The notes under the pieces: model-generated
What the model was told of the DNA's origin: nothing
Databases searched by the model: none
The model's input: the letters and a program-made list of their open reading frames with translations, nothing else
Shown here: piece after piece, positions 17,654-26,471 of the stretch
Position numbering within the stretch: the stretch's first letter is position 1
Layout of the letters: each line of letters begins with the position of its first letter
Translations under genes and position numbers: made by a program
NCBI RefSeq assembly: GCF_002277955.1
Contig: NZ_CP018477.1
Coordinates: 2,191,206 to 2,255,205, forward strand
Direction of reading: 5' to 3'
From: Thermogutta terrifontis
GTDB taxonomy: Bacteria > Planctomycetota > Planctomycetia > Pirellulales > Thermoguttaceae
DNA length: 64,000 nt

Positions 17654-18352
17654 ATGTCTCGAAGTCGTCGGCAATTCCTTAGTCAAACGGCCGGTCTGGG
17701 ATTGGTGATTGTTTGTGGGAAGACGGCCGTGAGTGCAGCGGAATCCGGGGAAGACTTGGAAGAGTCGCCGGTACCTGCCGGCGAAGATCTCATGCGCGAG
17801 CATGGAGTTCTTAATCGCATCTTGTTGATCTACGAGGCGGCTTTAGCGCGGCTGCCTCAAGCCGGGGAAGACGTCGCGGAGGTCGTGCACGAAGCGGGGA
17901 CGATTGTCCGGAGTTTCGTGGAGGACTACCATGCCAAACTGGAAGAGAATTACATTTTCCCCGTTCTCGAAAAACATCAACGGTTGACGGATGTCGTGGC
18001 TGTGTTGCGTGAACAGCATGCTGTAGGGCGAAAAGTAACAGACAGAATTCTGAAAGTCACTGAAGCGCCTGCCTGGCGGCAGTCGGAGAACCGGCGCAGC
18101 TTTGCGAGAGCGTGTCGTGCCTTCATACGAATGTATCGCCCGCACGAATCGCGAGAAGATACGGAGGTCTTTCCGGCTCTTCACCACATCTTGTCTGCCA
18201 AGGAACTTGCTGAATTGGGAGAACGATTTGAAGAGGAGGAAGAACGACTGTTCGGGAGCGGCGGCTTCGAAAAGGTGGTTGCCCGGGTGGGCAAGTTGGA
18301 AGCCCGAGTGGGAATCAACGATTTGCGGCAGTTTACAGCGCAACTTGATTAG
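17654..18352 (+). CDS. Tat-exported hemerythrin-like protein
   Basis: 232 residues. The ATG at 17654 follows AAAGGAGG by seven bases, and the protein starts with a twin-arginine signal (SRSRRQFLSQTAGLG). The mature part is a four-helix hemerythrin HHE domain: EHGVLNR, a long helix ending EENYIFPVLEKH, REQHAVGR and HESREDTEVFPALH. These supply the His and acidic residues expected for a di-iron site. Tat export fits a cofactor inserted before secretion. Roles in the family include oxygen or NO sensing and iron handling; here none can be chosen. The last 35 residues add a charged helical tail. Confidence 0.87.
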   Translation: MSRSRRQFLSQTAGLGLVIVCGKTAVSAAESGEDLEESPVPAGEDLMREHGVLNRILLIYEAALARLPQAGEDVAEVVHEAGTIVRSFVEDYHAKLEENYIFPVLEKHQRLTDVVAVLREQHAVGRKVTDRILKVTEAPAWRQSENRRSFARACRAFIRMYRPHESREDTEVFPALHHILSAKELAELGERFEEEEERLFGSGGFEKVVARVGKLEARVGINDLRQFTAQLD

Positions 18353-18871
18353 AGCGGGACGTTGTGTCCTGCGGACTGCGGGGAAGTGAAAACAAAACGG
18401 AGCGAGACCCCAGTTTTATCTCGGCATGCCACCTGCTACTAAAAATGCAGCGGGCGCTGCGGTTGGTCGTCGGGCAAAGCACTGACCAAGCCGCAAAAAA
18501 AGGTCATAGGGCTCTACGGGGCGTCAGAGGAGTTGCACTCCGGCTCGGCCGGGGATAATCTTGTTGCAGGATGCTGGCAAACCGGAATCATTCGCTCCGA
18601 GGGGCGTGCTTTTCATGGTGCTTGACAGTTTGCGGGCAGATCGGAACGGCAAATCGGGATTGCGGGATAGACGTGCCCGATGGCCCTGGCTCGCTTTTTC
18701 CATACCCCTGGCGAATTTCGCCCATATTTTGGGGATAATACGAAAAAGGGGTGCACGATGCGTCGTTTTCGTCGCCTGTTGGTTCTCCTGGCCCATGGCG
18801 ACCTGGCCCCGCGGCGCTCCTGTTTGGCAATCAGCTGGCATGGCGTATTGAGGAAATGGGGAAACTTGTAA
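18353..18871. other. Intergenic region upstream of the GTPase operon
   Basis: About 520 bases with no convincing gene. It should contain the promoter of the four-gene operon; no clear operator or promoter pair was recognised. Confidence 0.5.
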
Positions 18872-20185
18872 ATGAGCAACCGAATGCTGGATGAGCAGGA
18901 CTTGCTGGGACCCTTGTTGTCCAAGATCACCTGCCCCCACTGCTGGCACGTTTTTCAGCCTGCGGACACCCTTTGGATTTCGGAACATCCCGATCTTTTG
19001 GGCGATCGGCTGCTCGGCCCTCACGTTCCCCAACGATTTCTCCCTAATCGTTTCACTCTTCAGGGTAAAGCTTTGGACAGCCGGGGCATGCCTACTTCGC
19101 GACTTGCCTGTCCCCATTGTCACCTGGAAATCCCGCGTGGCATTTTTCATTTGCGGCCGGTGTTTTTTTCCCTGTTGGGAGCTCCAGCCTCGGGAAAGTC
19201 CTATTTTCTTACGACGATGATTTGGCGTTTACGGAAACTTCTTCCAGAGAAATTCGGACTGGCTCTCACCGATCTCGACGCCATCCATAATCATCGGCTG
19301 CAGGAGTACGAGAATACTCTCTTCCTCAATCGTGATGGTCAGACACCCGTGGAGCTTCCGAAAACCGAAACCACCGGCGACCTCTATAACCTCGTTATGC
19401 TCGGGGGTGCACCTGTTCAGTATATAAAACCCTTTTTGTTTTCTATTCAGCCGGTGGGAAAACACCCGCGGGCCAATTTGGGGCTTCGTGGAGGCCGGGC
19501 GTTGGTGGTGTATGACAATGCAGGCGAAAGTTTTCTTCCAGGTGCGGATTCCGCGAGAAGCCCGGTCACGCGTCACCTGGCGCTCTCGGCTGCCTGGTTT
19601 TTCGTGTTCGACCCCACCCAGGATTTACGATTTCGGCGGGAAGTCAGTCGCATTTCCGACGATCCGCAGGTCCGAATGGACCTCGATCGGCCTGCACGAG
19701 AGGTTCCCTACCGTCAGGACGTGATTCTTCGCGAAGCTTGGGAGAGGGTGCTGCGACATCACGAAGCACCCCTTCGCAGGGGCATGCCGCCACTCGTCGT
19801 CATCGTGGCCAAGGCAGACTGTTGGGGGCCGCTACTCCCCTGCTGGCCGCTTCCAGAACCGTATCGCATGACAGCTAAAGGGGTTGCAGGAGTGAGTATC
19901 GAACGCATCGTGGAGGTCTCCAGTGCCGTACGGTCCTTGATGGAGCAGTACGTGCCGGAAATTGTGGCTGCCGCCGAGACACTGAGCAGGGACGTCATTT
20001 ACATTCCCGTCAGTGCGACCGGTTGCTCTCCGGAGACTAACGAACGGGGCGAGATCATTGGATTTCTTCCGAGCAAGATTCAGCCCATCTGGGTGGAAAC
20101 ACCCATTCTGTATACGCTCGTGCGATGGATGCCTGGCTTGGTAGGGCGGCTCGTCGGAAGCACTTCTCGGGGGGCTGCCGGATGA
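18872..20185 (+). CDS. Zinc-ribbon GTPase of a GAP1-linked system
   Basis: 437 residues; ATG at 18872. A split zinc ribbon is formed by Cys21/Cys24 (CPHC) and Cys80/Cys83 (CPHC). A P-loop GAPASGKS spans residues 103-110, followed by a switch-like insert, a G3-type DNAGES with Asp215 and Gly218, and an AKAD at 314-316 in the place of NKxD. These suggest a GTPase, probably of the double-GTPase (DO-GTPase) type described with GAP1 proteins in predicted bacterial conflict systems (Kaur, Burroughs, Iyer and Aravind). No membrane segment is seen. It is the first gene of a four-gene operon, 95 bases before the GAP1-like gene. Nucleotide preference is inferred. Confidence 0.82.
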   Translation: MSNRMLDEQDLLGPLLSKITCPHCWHVFQPADTLWISEHPDLLGDRLLGPHVPQRFLPNRFTLQGKALDSRGMPTSRLACPHCHLEIPRGIFHLRPVFFSLLGAPASGKSYFLTTMIWRLRKLLPEKFGLALTDLDAIHNHRLQEYENTLFLNRDGQTPVELPKTETTGDLYNLVMLGGAPVQYIKPFLFSIQPVGKHPRANLGLRGGRALVVYDNAGESFLPGADSARSPVTRHLALSAAWFFVFDPTQDLRFRREVSRISDDPQVRMDLDRPAREVPYRQDVILREAWERVLRHHEAPLRRGMPPLVVIVAKADCWGPLLPCWPLPEPYRMTAKGVAGVSIERIVEVSSAVRSLMEQYVPEIVAAAETLSRDVIYIPVSATGCSPETNERGEIIGFLPSKIQPIWVETPILYTLVRWMPGLVGRLVGSTSRGAAG

Positions 20186-20280
20186 GGTGGCACACTTCGG
20201 CAAAACCATGCTGGGAAACACGACGCCTGATGCCATGACAGGGAGAAAGTCGGTGAAACACTGAGCGGAGAATCTTGACA

Positions 20281-22476
20281 ATGGCCTGGGAACTCGTGAT
20301 CACGTCGGCACCCAAGGGGCTAAAGCCCGGCTCAAGCGGTTTTTGCCCGGTGTTGGCTACGCGGGGAATTCCGCCGAATCTTTTGGACCGTCTCGAAGCC
20401 CTGAGCGGCTATCGACACCAGGAGATTGGAAGCGGAACGGGGCGTAACCCGGTGGTCTGGAGCCACACGATTGTCCGGCTGGGAACGGAGACCTATCACG
20501 TGCTCTCGCGCGTGGCGGACGCTGGGCGGGATTACTCTGGGCGATCCAATAAAGTCGCTCATCATGTGGTGCTGAAACCGGGGGAGTGTCCGCCCGGCGG
20601 ACCGGCTGCCCTGCTCATGTGCCCGGGGGTGATGCGCGATCACTGGGACGGCCAGGTGGGTTGGTTGGACCGCGAAGTTTCCATTCCTTCAATAACGGCC
20701 CAGCCTCAGCCTTGCCTTTCTTGGGCCAAGACATGGGGAGATTCGGGATGGGGCGGAGTTCTCGCTTTTCGGGCGCTTTCACGCCCCGACGATCTGCTCC
20801 ATTTTATCTATCCTGACGATGTTCCCATGCTCCGGCTTTTCGCTGAGTCACTCGCGCTGTTGCCCGAGGCATTCCGCTGGCGAGTGACTTTCACCACGTA
20901 TGACTTGGGGCTGGCTGACGTGGCGATTTGCCGATGGCGGGCATGCCCCGCCAGTTCGCCTCAGGCCATTGCCTGGCGAAAAGCCCGTGGTCTGGAAATC
21001 TGGGACCTCACAAAGCCGCGAGGGCAGGCTCCTTCGGATGGGGCGGCTCTGGCTGGGCGAGAAGGATGGATCCTCCAGCCCTCTGGGGAACGCGATGGGG
21101 GTTCCACATCCCGCGCGGCAACCTCCGACCAGGCGAGAGGCCTTCAGACCGCATCCGCAGGCGCAACAGTTCAACCGCCCGACCTGCCTCCCGTATTGGC
21201 CCCTCCGGACAGCGGTGTGTTTCCGCTTGCCGAACGCCAGGGCCCCCCGCCCCTCACTGGTTTCCCGTCGAACAGAGTACCATCGAATCGAGGAAATAAA
21301 AGAGGGTTTTGGCTGGGATTCGCAGCCGGTATGGCGTGTATGCTGGTGCTGTCTATCGGAACAGTACTGGGGATCTCGTTCACCCCGGCGGGTAAGGTGC
21401 TCAGTGGTATTCCAGGGCTCATTGCGTCTAAGTTCAGCAGCCGAGGAGGTTTCGGCGGAAAAGCAAGTGATCAAGCCGAGAACGCCCCTGAGCCCGGAGA
21501 AAAGCCGCCGGCCGCGGGGAACCCTCCCCAAGCTGCTCCCGAAAAGCGGCAACAAATGGCGGGCGGTAAGACGGCTCCATCACCCGATGGCCGACGGACA
21601 GAAGGCAGCCCTTCTGATAATAAGGGGAAAGTGTCCGAAAGACCAAACTCGCAAACCGACGGCAAAAATGAGGAAGTTCGCGATAAGAATTCCTCGGCGG
21701 CGCCCGGAACTTCGGCTCCAGATAAGCGGAATTCTGCCAGCGAACAACCGCAAGGGCCTTCGGAGTCGAAACCGGAGAAACCGCCCGCACAGCCTGAAAA
21801 AGATTCGTCGGCCAATACCACGTTACCCCCTGCCCCGTCATCTGAGACGTCGCAAACCCCAAGAACACCAGTCGCCGACGGCAAACGAGAGAGGGAATTC
21901 AACGGCGATCCGAACGAAGCACGCCTGCTCACAAAGCTGGTAGGTGGCCCTGTTAACTCAGTTGAATTGCATGTCGAACCACGCACACATTCGTCCGAGG
22001 TGAGCAACGAGCTCGTGGTGGTGCCTGTCGCCCCTCGGCTCGATAGTCGACCCTCTACTGAGTCGCGTATTCGGCTCTATGTCGTGCAGTACTCGGATCG
22101 AAATAAGGTGCCGGATGCAGATGTTTTCTATATTCCACCTGACGGTTGGCCCAAGCGGTTTCGACTTGGTTTGAAGGACCAAAAAGAGGTTCCGGCTGTC
22201 CCGGGAGGGATTGCCCTTCAGTTGAAAACCGAACACGGCTGGGAAGGAAATATTCCGGAGTACCGGTATCGACGCAGTGATAAAACTCTCGTGATTCTGA
22301 CCATTGAGGGAAAGGGCAACGGTGTAACCATTCAGACAAAGCCTCCCGATGATGCGAAAGAAGAACTGCGTGAACCGATTCCGGCGAAATTGGGTTTCTG
22401 GGTGGAAAAAGGTGCACAGTTGCCACGGCGGGTCTGGGTGACAATGGTGGAGCTGGAAATTTCCCAGTCGAAGTAG
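20281..22476 (+). CDS. GAP1-N2-like GTPase-associated membrane protein
   Basis: 731 residues; ATG at 20281 with GGAG ten bases upstream. Residues 1-270 match the N-terminal domain type 2 of GTPase-associated protein 1 (SAPKGLKPGSSGFCPV, TRGIPPNLLDRLEALSGYRH, then KVAHHVVL). A transmembrane helix follows at about 342-367 (GFWLGFAAGMACMLVLSIG). Residues 375-545 are a low-complexity stretch rich in Pro, Lys, Ser and Glu, probably an extracytoplasmic spacer. The last 180 residues form a beta-rich domain I do not recognise. GAP1-M and GAP1-C regions known from other members are not obvious, so this may be a variant in which they are replaced by membrane and surface parts. Confidence 0.82.
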   Translation: MAWELVITSAPKGLKPGSSGFCPVLATRGIPPNLLDRLEALSGYRHQEIGSGTGRNPVVWSHTIVRLGTETYHVLSRVADAGRDYSGRSNKVAHHVVLKPGECPPGGPAALLMCPGVMRDHWDGQVGWLDREVSIPSITAQPQPCLSWAKTWGDSGWGGVLAFRALSRPDDLLHFIYPDDVPMLRLFAESLALLPEAFRWRVTFTTYDLGLADVAICRWRACPASSPQAIAWRKARGLEIWDLTKPRGQAPSDGAALAGREGWILQPSGERDGGSTSRAATSDQARGLQTASAGATVQPPDLPPVLAPPDSGVFPLAERQGPPPLTGFPSNRVPSNRGNKRGFWLGFAAGMACMLVLSIGTVLGISFTPAGKVLSGIPGLIASKFSSRGGFGGKASDQAENAPEPGEKPPAAGNPPQAAPEKRQQMAGGKTAPSPDGRRTEGSPSDNKGKVSERPNSQTDGKNEEVRDKNSSAAPGTSAPDKRNSASEQPQGPSESKPEKPPAQPEKDSSANTTLPPAPSSETSQTPRTPVADGKREREFNGDPNEARLLTKLVGGPVNSVELHVEPRTHSSEVSNELVVVPVAPRLDSRPSTESRIRLYVVQYSDRNKVPDADVFYIPPDGWPKRFRLGLKDQKEVPAVPGGIALQLKTEHGWEGNIPEYRYRRSDKTLVILTIEGKGNGVTIQTKPPDDAKEELREPIPAKLGFWVEKGAQLPRRVWVTMVELEISQSK

Positions 22477-22520
22477 CTCGCTGGGAGAACTGGTGCTGAT
22501 TGGACAATAAGGTGGGCCCG

Positions 22521-25427
22521 ATGGATTACCAAGCGATTGCGGACAAGATTGAACTGGTTCTGGCGTCGCTCTCGAACGTTTCAGACGAGGAACTGCGCGA
22601 CCTCGCAGAAACCTACGCGAGGGCCTGTCAGGAGGTCAATCAGCGTCTTCAGGACATCCATCATCTCATCAAGGCGGGTGAGCGAAGCGAGGCCATCCGC
22701 CGTGCCGATATCGCGCCTCGACTTCTCGATGCCGTCGATGCGTTGGATCTACCCGATCGCGACGCATGGGTGGATATTTGCACCTTGAAGCGACTTCCGC
22801 AACCGCCCGAACTTTTGACGCAGTACGTCGCGGAGCTCAATGAGGCATATGAGAGCGAACAGGGGCTGGCGGGGCTTTTGCGACAGCATCGGCTGCTAGC
22901 GCTTGCCCGCGCGCCGCTAGCCAAACGTGCGGCGGTGCTCAGACAGCTTGCGGAGGCCGAACCAGAAAACCCGATTTGGGTGGAGGACCTGCAAACACTG
23001 GAAAAATTCTGGCTGGATCAGATTTCCCAAGAGATTCAGGAATGCGTAAAGGCGGAGGACCTCTCAGCCCTGGAAGACATTCATAAGGAGCTTGAATCTG
23101 GACAGTGGCGCTGTGCTCCGCCAGCGTCCGTGATTTCCCAATGTCGTTCGGCCGTGGAAATGCTCCGCAACAAGGCTTTCCGTCGCGAGATGGAACATCT
23201 CGCCACGCTCATTCGTGAGGCCATGGAACGGCGAGATGTGTCTCGCGTGGAAGAACTGCTTCGCGTCTGGCAGGAGCGAGCTGCGACGGCTCCTCAATGG
23301 GTGGATTGGGACCTGCAAAACAAGGTGCAGCCTGCGATGCTCCTAGCCAAACAATTGGAGGCCGAACGACAGGCTGAGCGTCGCCGCCGACAGTTGTTCA
23401 ACCAATTCCAGCAGATGCTCGTGAATCCACCTTCCCGAACGGAGCTGGAAAAGCAATATCTGGCACTCCAAGAGGCGGGGGTGACTCTGCCTCCGGATGT
23501 CGAGGAACGCTACGCGGCAGTCATCGATATGTACCGCCGCCGCGCGGCTTTGCGAAGAAATATCCTGCTCGTTGTTATGACGCTGGTCTTTATTGCGGCG
23601 GGCGTGATCGTGTGGAAAGTCCAGGCTCAAATCCAGACTAACCAGATCGCCGCGAACGCTGTGGCAGTGGTGGAAGCCTACATCGAAAGCAAACAGTTTG
23701 AGGAGGCGGAAAACTACCTAGCGGATCTCGAAGAAAAGCATCCCCAACTGCTGGAACGGCCCGAATTGATCGCCATCAAAACTCGTCTGCAAGAAGCCCA
23801 TCAGGAAGAGAACTCTCGTCAAAAGAAACTCGCCGATCTTTTGATCATGGTTGAGCGTTCCCTGGAGAGCGTCCCTAATGCCCCTGCGCTCGATCAGGCC
23901 ACCAGTCTCGCACGGACCCCGGAAGAAAAAGAGCGCGTGGCTGCCCTGAGAACGCAGGCTGAAAAGCGCTGGGCTGCGTTGCGTGCCGAAGCCGAAGAAG
24001 AGTTCCGTAAACGAATTAATCAGTTGGAGGAAGATCTCAATCAGATTGTCCACAGCAATAACCTCTCGGTGGAAGAGGAATTACACCAATTGTCACAGTT
24101 GGTCGAACGTGTCAACCGTTTGGAATCGGAAAACCGCGATAAGGGCCTATCGTTCGACAGGGAGTTAAATCAACTTCGTGACCGTGCCAGTGCGCGGCTT
24201 ATGGAGGTGGCCAAGACGTCCAAAAGAGAAAGGGCCGTCCGTGAGTTGTGCTCGGCAGCCGCCCAGGGCACGCAGGCCTATCTGGCAGCCGTTCGAAAAA
24301 TCGCGGCTGGTGCTGACTCGGTAGGTCTGACCGACCTCACGATGGTCGAAGCAGAGCTTCCACGGCTGGATGCGCTACCTGCATGGAATAATGCGGCAGC
24401 ATTGTGGAATGATTCGCGAACCGTGTTATCGGCCCAGGCCCGCACAACCTTGCTCGAGCAGATCAACTCCCTCCAGGTCGAGCCGGTTGATGCTTTCCCG
24501 CTGAAAATGGAGGAGCGTCAGAGGCTGGAAGCGTATCTCACGATTATTTCCCAGCGCGATCAACTGGCTCTGACAATTGTCCCTGCCCTCAATGAGGAGT
24601 GGAAACAGCCCCTTATCAGCGATGCGTGGTTTGTCCAGTTGAAAAACGGGCGGCGGTACTACTCCCGGGAACAACCCGGCAGGCTTATCAAGGTGGTGCG
24701 GAGCCTAAAATCCGATAAAGATGAAGAATTGCCCATCGTACAAAGTATGGTGGAGTATCAAGGACGTGCTCCGCATACGGTGCTGTACAACCGCGTTGAA
24801 AAGGCCTTGGCGGACTGGAGTGCCAGATCCTGGGAGGCATCCGCCGACACGGTTTTATCCGAGATTATTCGTTTTTCACGCAAGGAGCCGCCCGAACTTC
24901 CCGAGCTTCCCCTCCTCTTTCACCTGTTTTGGGAGACACTAACTGTCGCCAAAAGTGGCGATGTGGGCTGGCAGGTTTTTTGGAACACGTGGCAGGATAC
25001 GCTCCAAAAGCTGCGAGATCAATATCCTGCCAATTACGACTGGCCGCGTGTGGCCCAGGACAATAGCAGCAGAAACTTTGATGACCTGCGTGCATTTTTC
25101 AACAAACTGCCGTCGCCCGAAGAGGTTCTGAAACAGGTGGCCAGTACACGGCAGGAGTACCGTGGGATCCCCTGGCCGAGATTGGAATGGGTGGGCATCG
25201 TGATTGAGGATGACCAGCGGGTTTGGTATGTCCGTGGTATTCGCGGTGAAATCGTTCAGGATGGAGCACCACTCTTTATTCTTGAGGCCCCACCGGGTGG
25301 GAAGGGGCTTTTTTTACAGCGGATCGGGATGTGGCAGGGCCAGCGGGGAGTGGTCCAAAAAGCAGGCTCCTTGCGATTGTATAATGGACGGCCAGTCGTG
25401 GCGTTTGTGCCTCCGGCCCACAACTAA
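22521..25427 (+). CDS. Large coiled-coil membrane protein of the GTPase/GAP1 operon
   Basis: 968 residues from the ATG at 22521 (AAGGTGG eight bases upstream); an earlier in-frame TTG at 22500 is less likely. Residues 1-345 are almost all helical and charged, and would lie in the cytoplasm. A single membrane helix occurs at about 349-371 (NILLVVMTLVFIAAGVIVW). Residues 375-600 are again coiled coil (many Glu, Leu, Arg), and the remainder is mixed, ending in a compact beta-rich segment (RVWYVRGIRGEIVQDG). I recognise no catalytic motif. It starts 44 bases after the GAP1-like gene and so is probably translated with it. It may be a scaffold or a force/signal transducer across the membrane. Confidence 0.75.
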   Translation: MDYQAIADKIELVLASLSNVSDEELRDLAETYARACQEVNQRLQDIHHLIKAGERSEAIRRADIAPRLLDAVDALDLPDRDAWVDICTLKRLPQPPELLTQYVAELNEAYESEQGLAGLLRQHRLLALARAPLAKRAAVLRQLAEAEPENPIWVEDLQTLEKFWLDQISQEIQECVKAEDLSALEDIHKELESGQWRCAPPASVISQCRSAVEMLRNKAFRREMEHLATLIREAMERRDVSRVEELLRVWQERAATAPQWVDWDLQNKVQPAMLLAKQLEAERQAERRRRQLFNQFQQMLVNPPSRTELEKQYLALQEAGVTLPPDVEERYAAVIDMYRRRAALRRNILLVVMTLVFIAAGVIVWKVQAQIQTNQIAANAVAVVEAYIESKQFEEAENYLADLEEKHPQLLERPELIAIKTRLQEAHQEENSRQKKLADLLIMVERSLESVPNAPALDQATSLARTPEEKERVAALRTQAEKRWAALRAEAEEEFRKRINQLEEDLNQIVHSNNLSVEEELHQLSQLVERVNRLESENRDKGLSFDRELNQLRDRASARLMEVAKTSKRERAVRELCSAAAQGTQAYLAAVRKIAAGADSVGLTDLTMVEAELPRLDALPAWNNAAALWNDSRTVLSAQARTTLLEQINSLQVEPVDAFPLKMEERQRLEAYLTIISQRDQLALTIVPALNEEWKQPLISDAWFVQLKNGRRYYSREQPGRLIKVVRSLKSDKDEELPIVQSMVEYQGRAPHTVLYNRVEKALADWSARSWEASADTVLSEIIRFSRKEPPELPELPLLFHLFWETLTVAKSGDVGWQVFWNTWQDTLQKLRDQYPANYDWPRVAQDNSSRNFDDLRAFFNKLPSPEEVLKQVASTRQEYRGIPWPRLEWVGIVIEDDQRVWYVRGIRGEIVQDGAPLFILEAPPGGKGLFLQRIGMWQGQRGVVQKAGSLRLYNGRPVVAFVPPAHN

Positions 25428-25501
25428 ACCGCGCCGGCACGGAAAATACCAGGTGGTTTGCCAACCATTGTGCCAGTAGGCTGGTTTGGGAGAAGTCGTC
25501 G

Positions 25502-26374
25502 ATGAGTTCATCTCCTCAGGACCTCCAGATCCACGTACGGTTTCGAGGAAACGTCTTCGGCCCCTTCACGCCGGATGAACTCCGTGATCTGATCCGTCGT
25601 GGTCGGTCAGCTTCCACCTGGCAAATATCCCTGGACAAACAGACCTGGCGTCCGATCACCGAACTGGAGGCTCTGATACGAAGTGCTTGTCTGCCCTTGC
25701 AGTTGGACACAGATGACCTCCCCGGAAGCATTGACGATGTGAGCGCACCTGTCGGGGTGCCGCTTTCTGTACCGGGACAACCGTCGAGTGGTCATGAAAC
25801 TCAAGCCGGAACAATTTCCACGGGGGGCACGGCCGAAGCGCTTTGGTACTATGCGGACGGTGAACAGCGAGTGGGGCCTGTTCCAGAGAGCCGCGTTATT
25901 GCCCTGATTCGGGAGGGCGTGCTCAAACCGAGTACGCTCGTTTGGACGGTGAACATGGAAACCTGGCGGCCGGTATCGGAAACCCGGCTCAGAAGAGCGC
26001 TTCCAGAAGTGGTCACCGTCAATCGACAGCCGGGCCCCAGCTTTGCCAGAGAAACGGCTGCACCGCCGTTGCTGCCCATCCGGCGCATGTCGATGAGTTT
26101 GAATCGTGATCGTTTGGAGTTTGGACTCATCGCGCTGGCGTCTGTTGCTGGGGTGAGCATGGTATTGAAGCTCCTCCTGTTACCTGTCAGTGGTGGTGGT
26201 CTTCACCAGCTGGTCGAACTCACTGAATGTGGCGTGCTGGCGAGCCTGATTCTGGTCGCGCTCGCCGGTCGGGCGTGGCTGAAAGAAGCATTCGCCACAG
26301 AAACCGACCTGAATGATCTCACGCCACCAGATCTGCAGCACCAGACACAGGTTCCTCCTGACGTTCCGCCGTAG
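25502..26374 (+). CDS. Double GYF_2-domain membrane protein
   Basis: 290 residues; ATG at 25502 with GGGAGAAG upstream. Two GYF_2 (DUF4339) domains are visible, at about 8-58 (VRFRGNVFGPFTPDELRDLI, then WRPITELE) and 118-168 (WYYADGEQRVGPVPESRVIALI, then WRPVSE). The C-terminal part has two hydrophobic segments (about 205-230 and 240-262), then a short polar tail. Eukaryotic GYF domains bind proline-rich peptides; bacterial GYF_2 is thought to play a similar adaptor role. The proline-rich linker of the GAP1-like protein in the same operon is an attractive but untested partner. It is the last gene of the operon, followed by a convergent GH26 gene. Confidence 0.82.
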   Translation: MSSSPQDLQIHVRFRGNVFGPFTPDELRDLIRRGRSASTWQISLDKQTWRPITELEALIRSACLPLQLDTDDLPGSIDDVSAPVGVPLSVPGQPSSGHETQAGTISTGGTAEALWYYADGEQRVGPVPESRVIALIREGVLKPSTLVWTVNMETWRPVSETRLRRALPEVVTVNRQPGPSFARETAAPPLLPIRRMSMSLNRDRLEFGLIALASVAGVSMVLKLLLLPVSGGGLHQLVELTECGVLASLILVALAGRAWLKEAFATETDLNDLTPPDLQHQTQVPPDVPP

Positions 26375-26471
26375 TCACGCCATCGTCTCTGGATCGCTTC
26401 GAGACTGAGTGAATCACAGCGGCGCCAAAGAGAGCTTTGACTGACCGCAAGGCGATCAAACCGGATTGCAA

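Noticed and set aside
20900-21943. 347-residue plus-strand frame inside the GAP1-like gene
   Set aside because: Arg/Pro-rich shadow of the GAP1-like reading frame.
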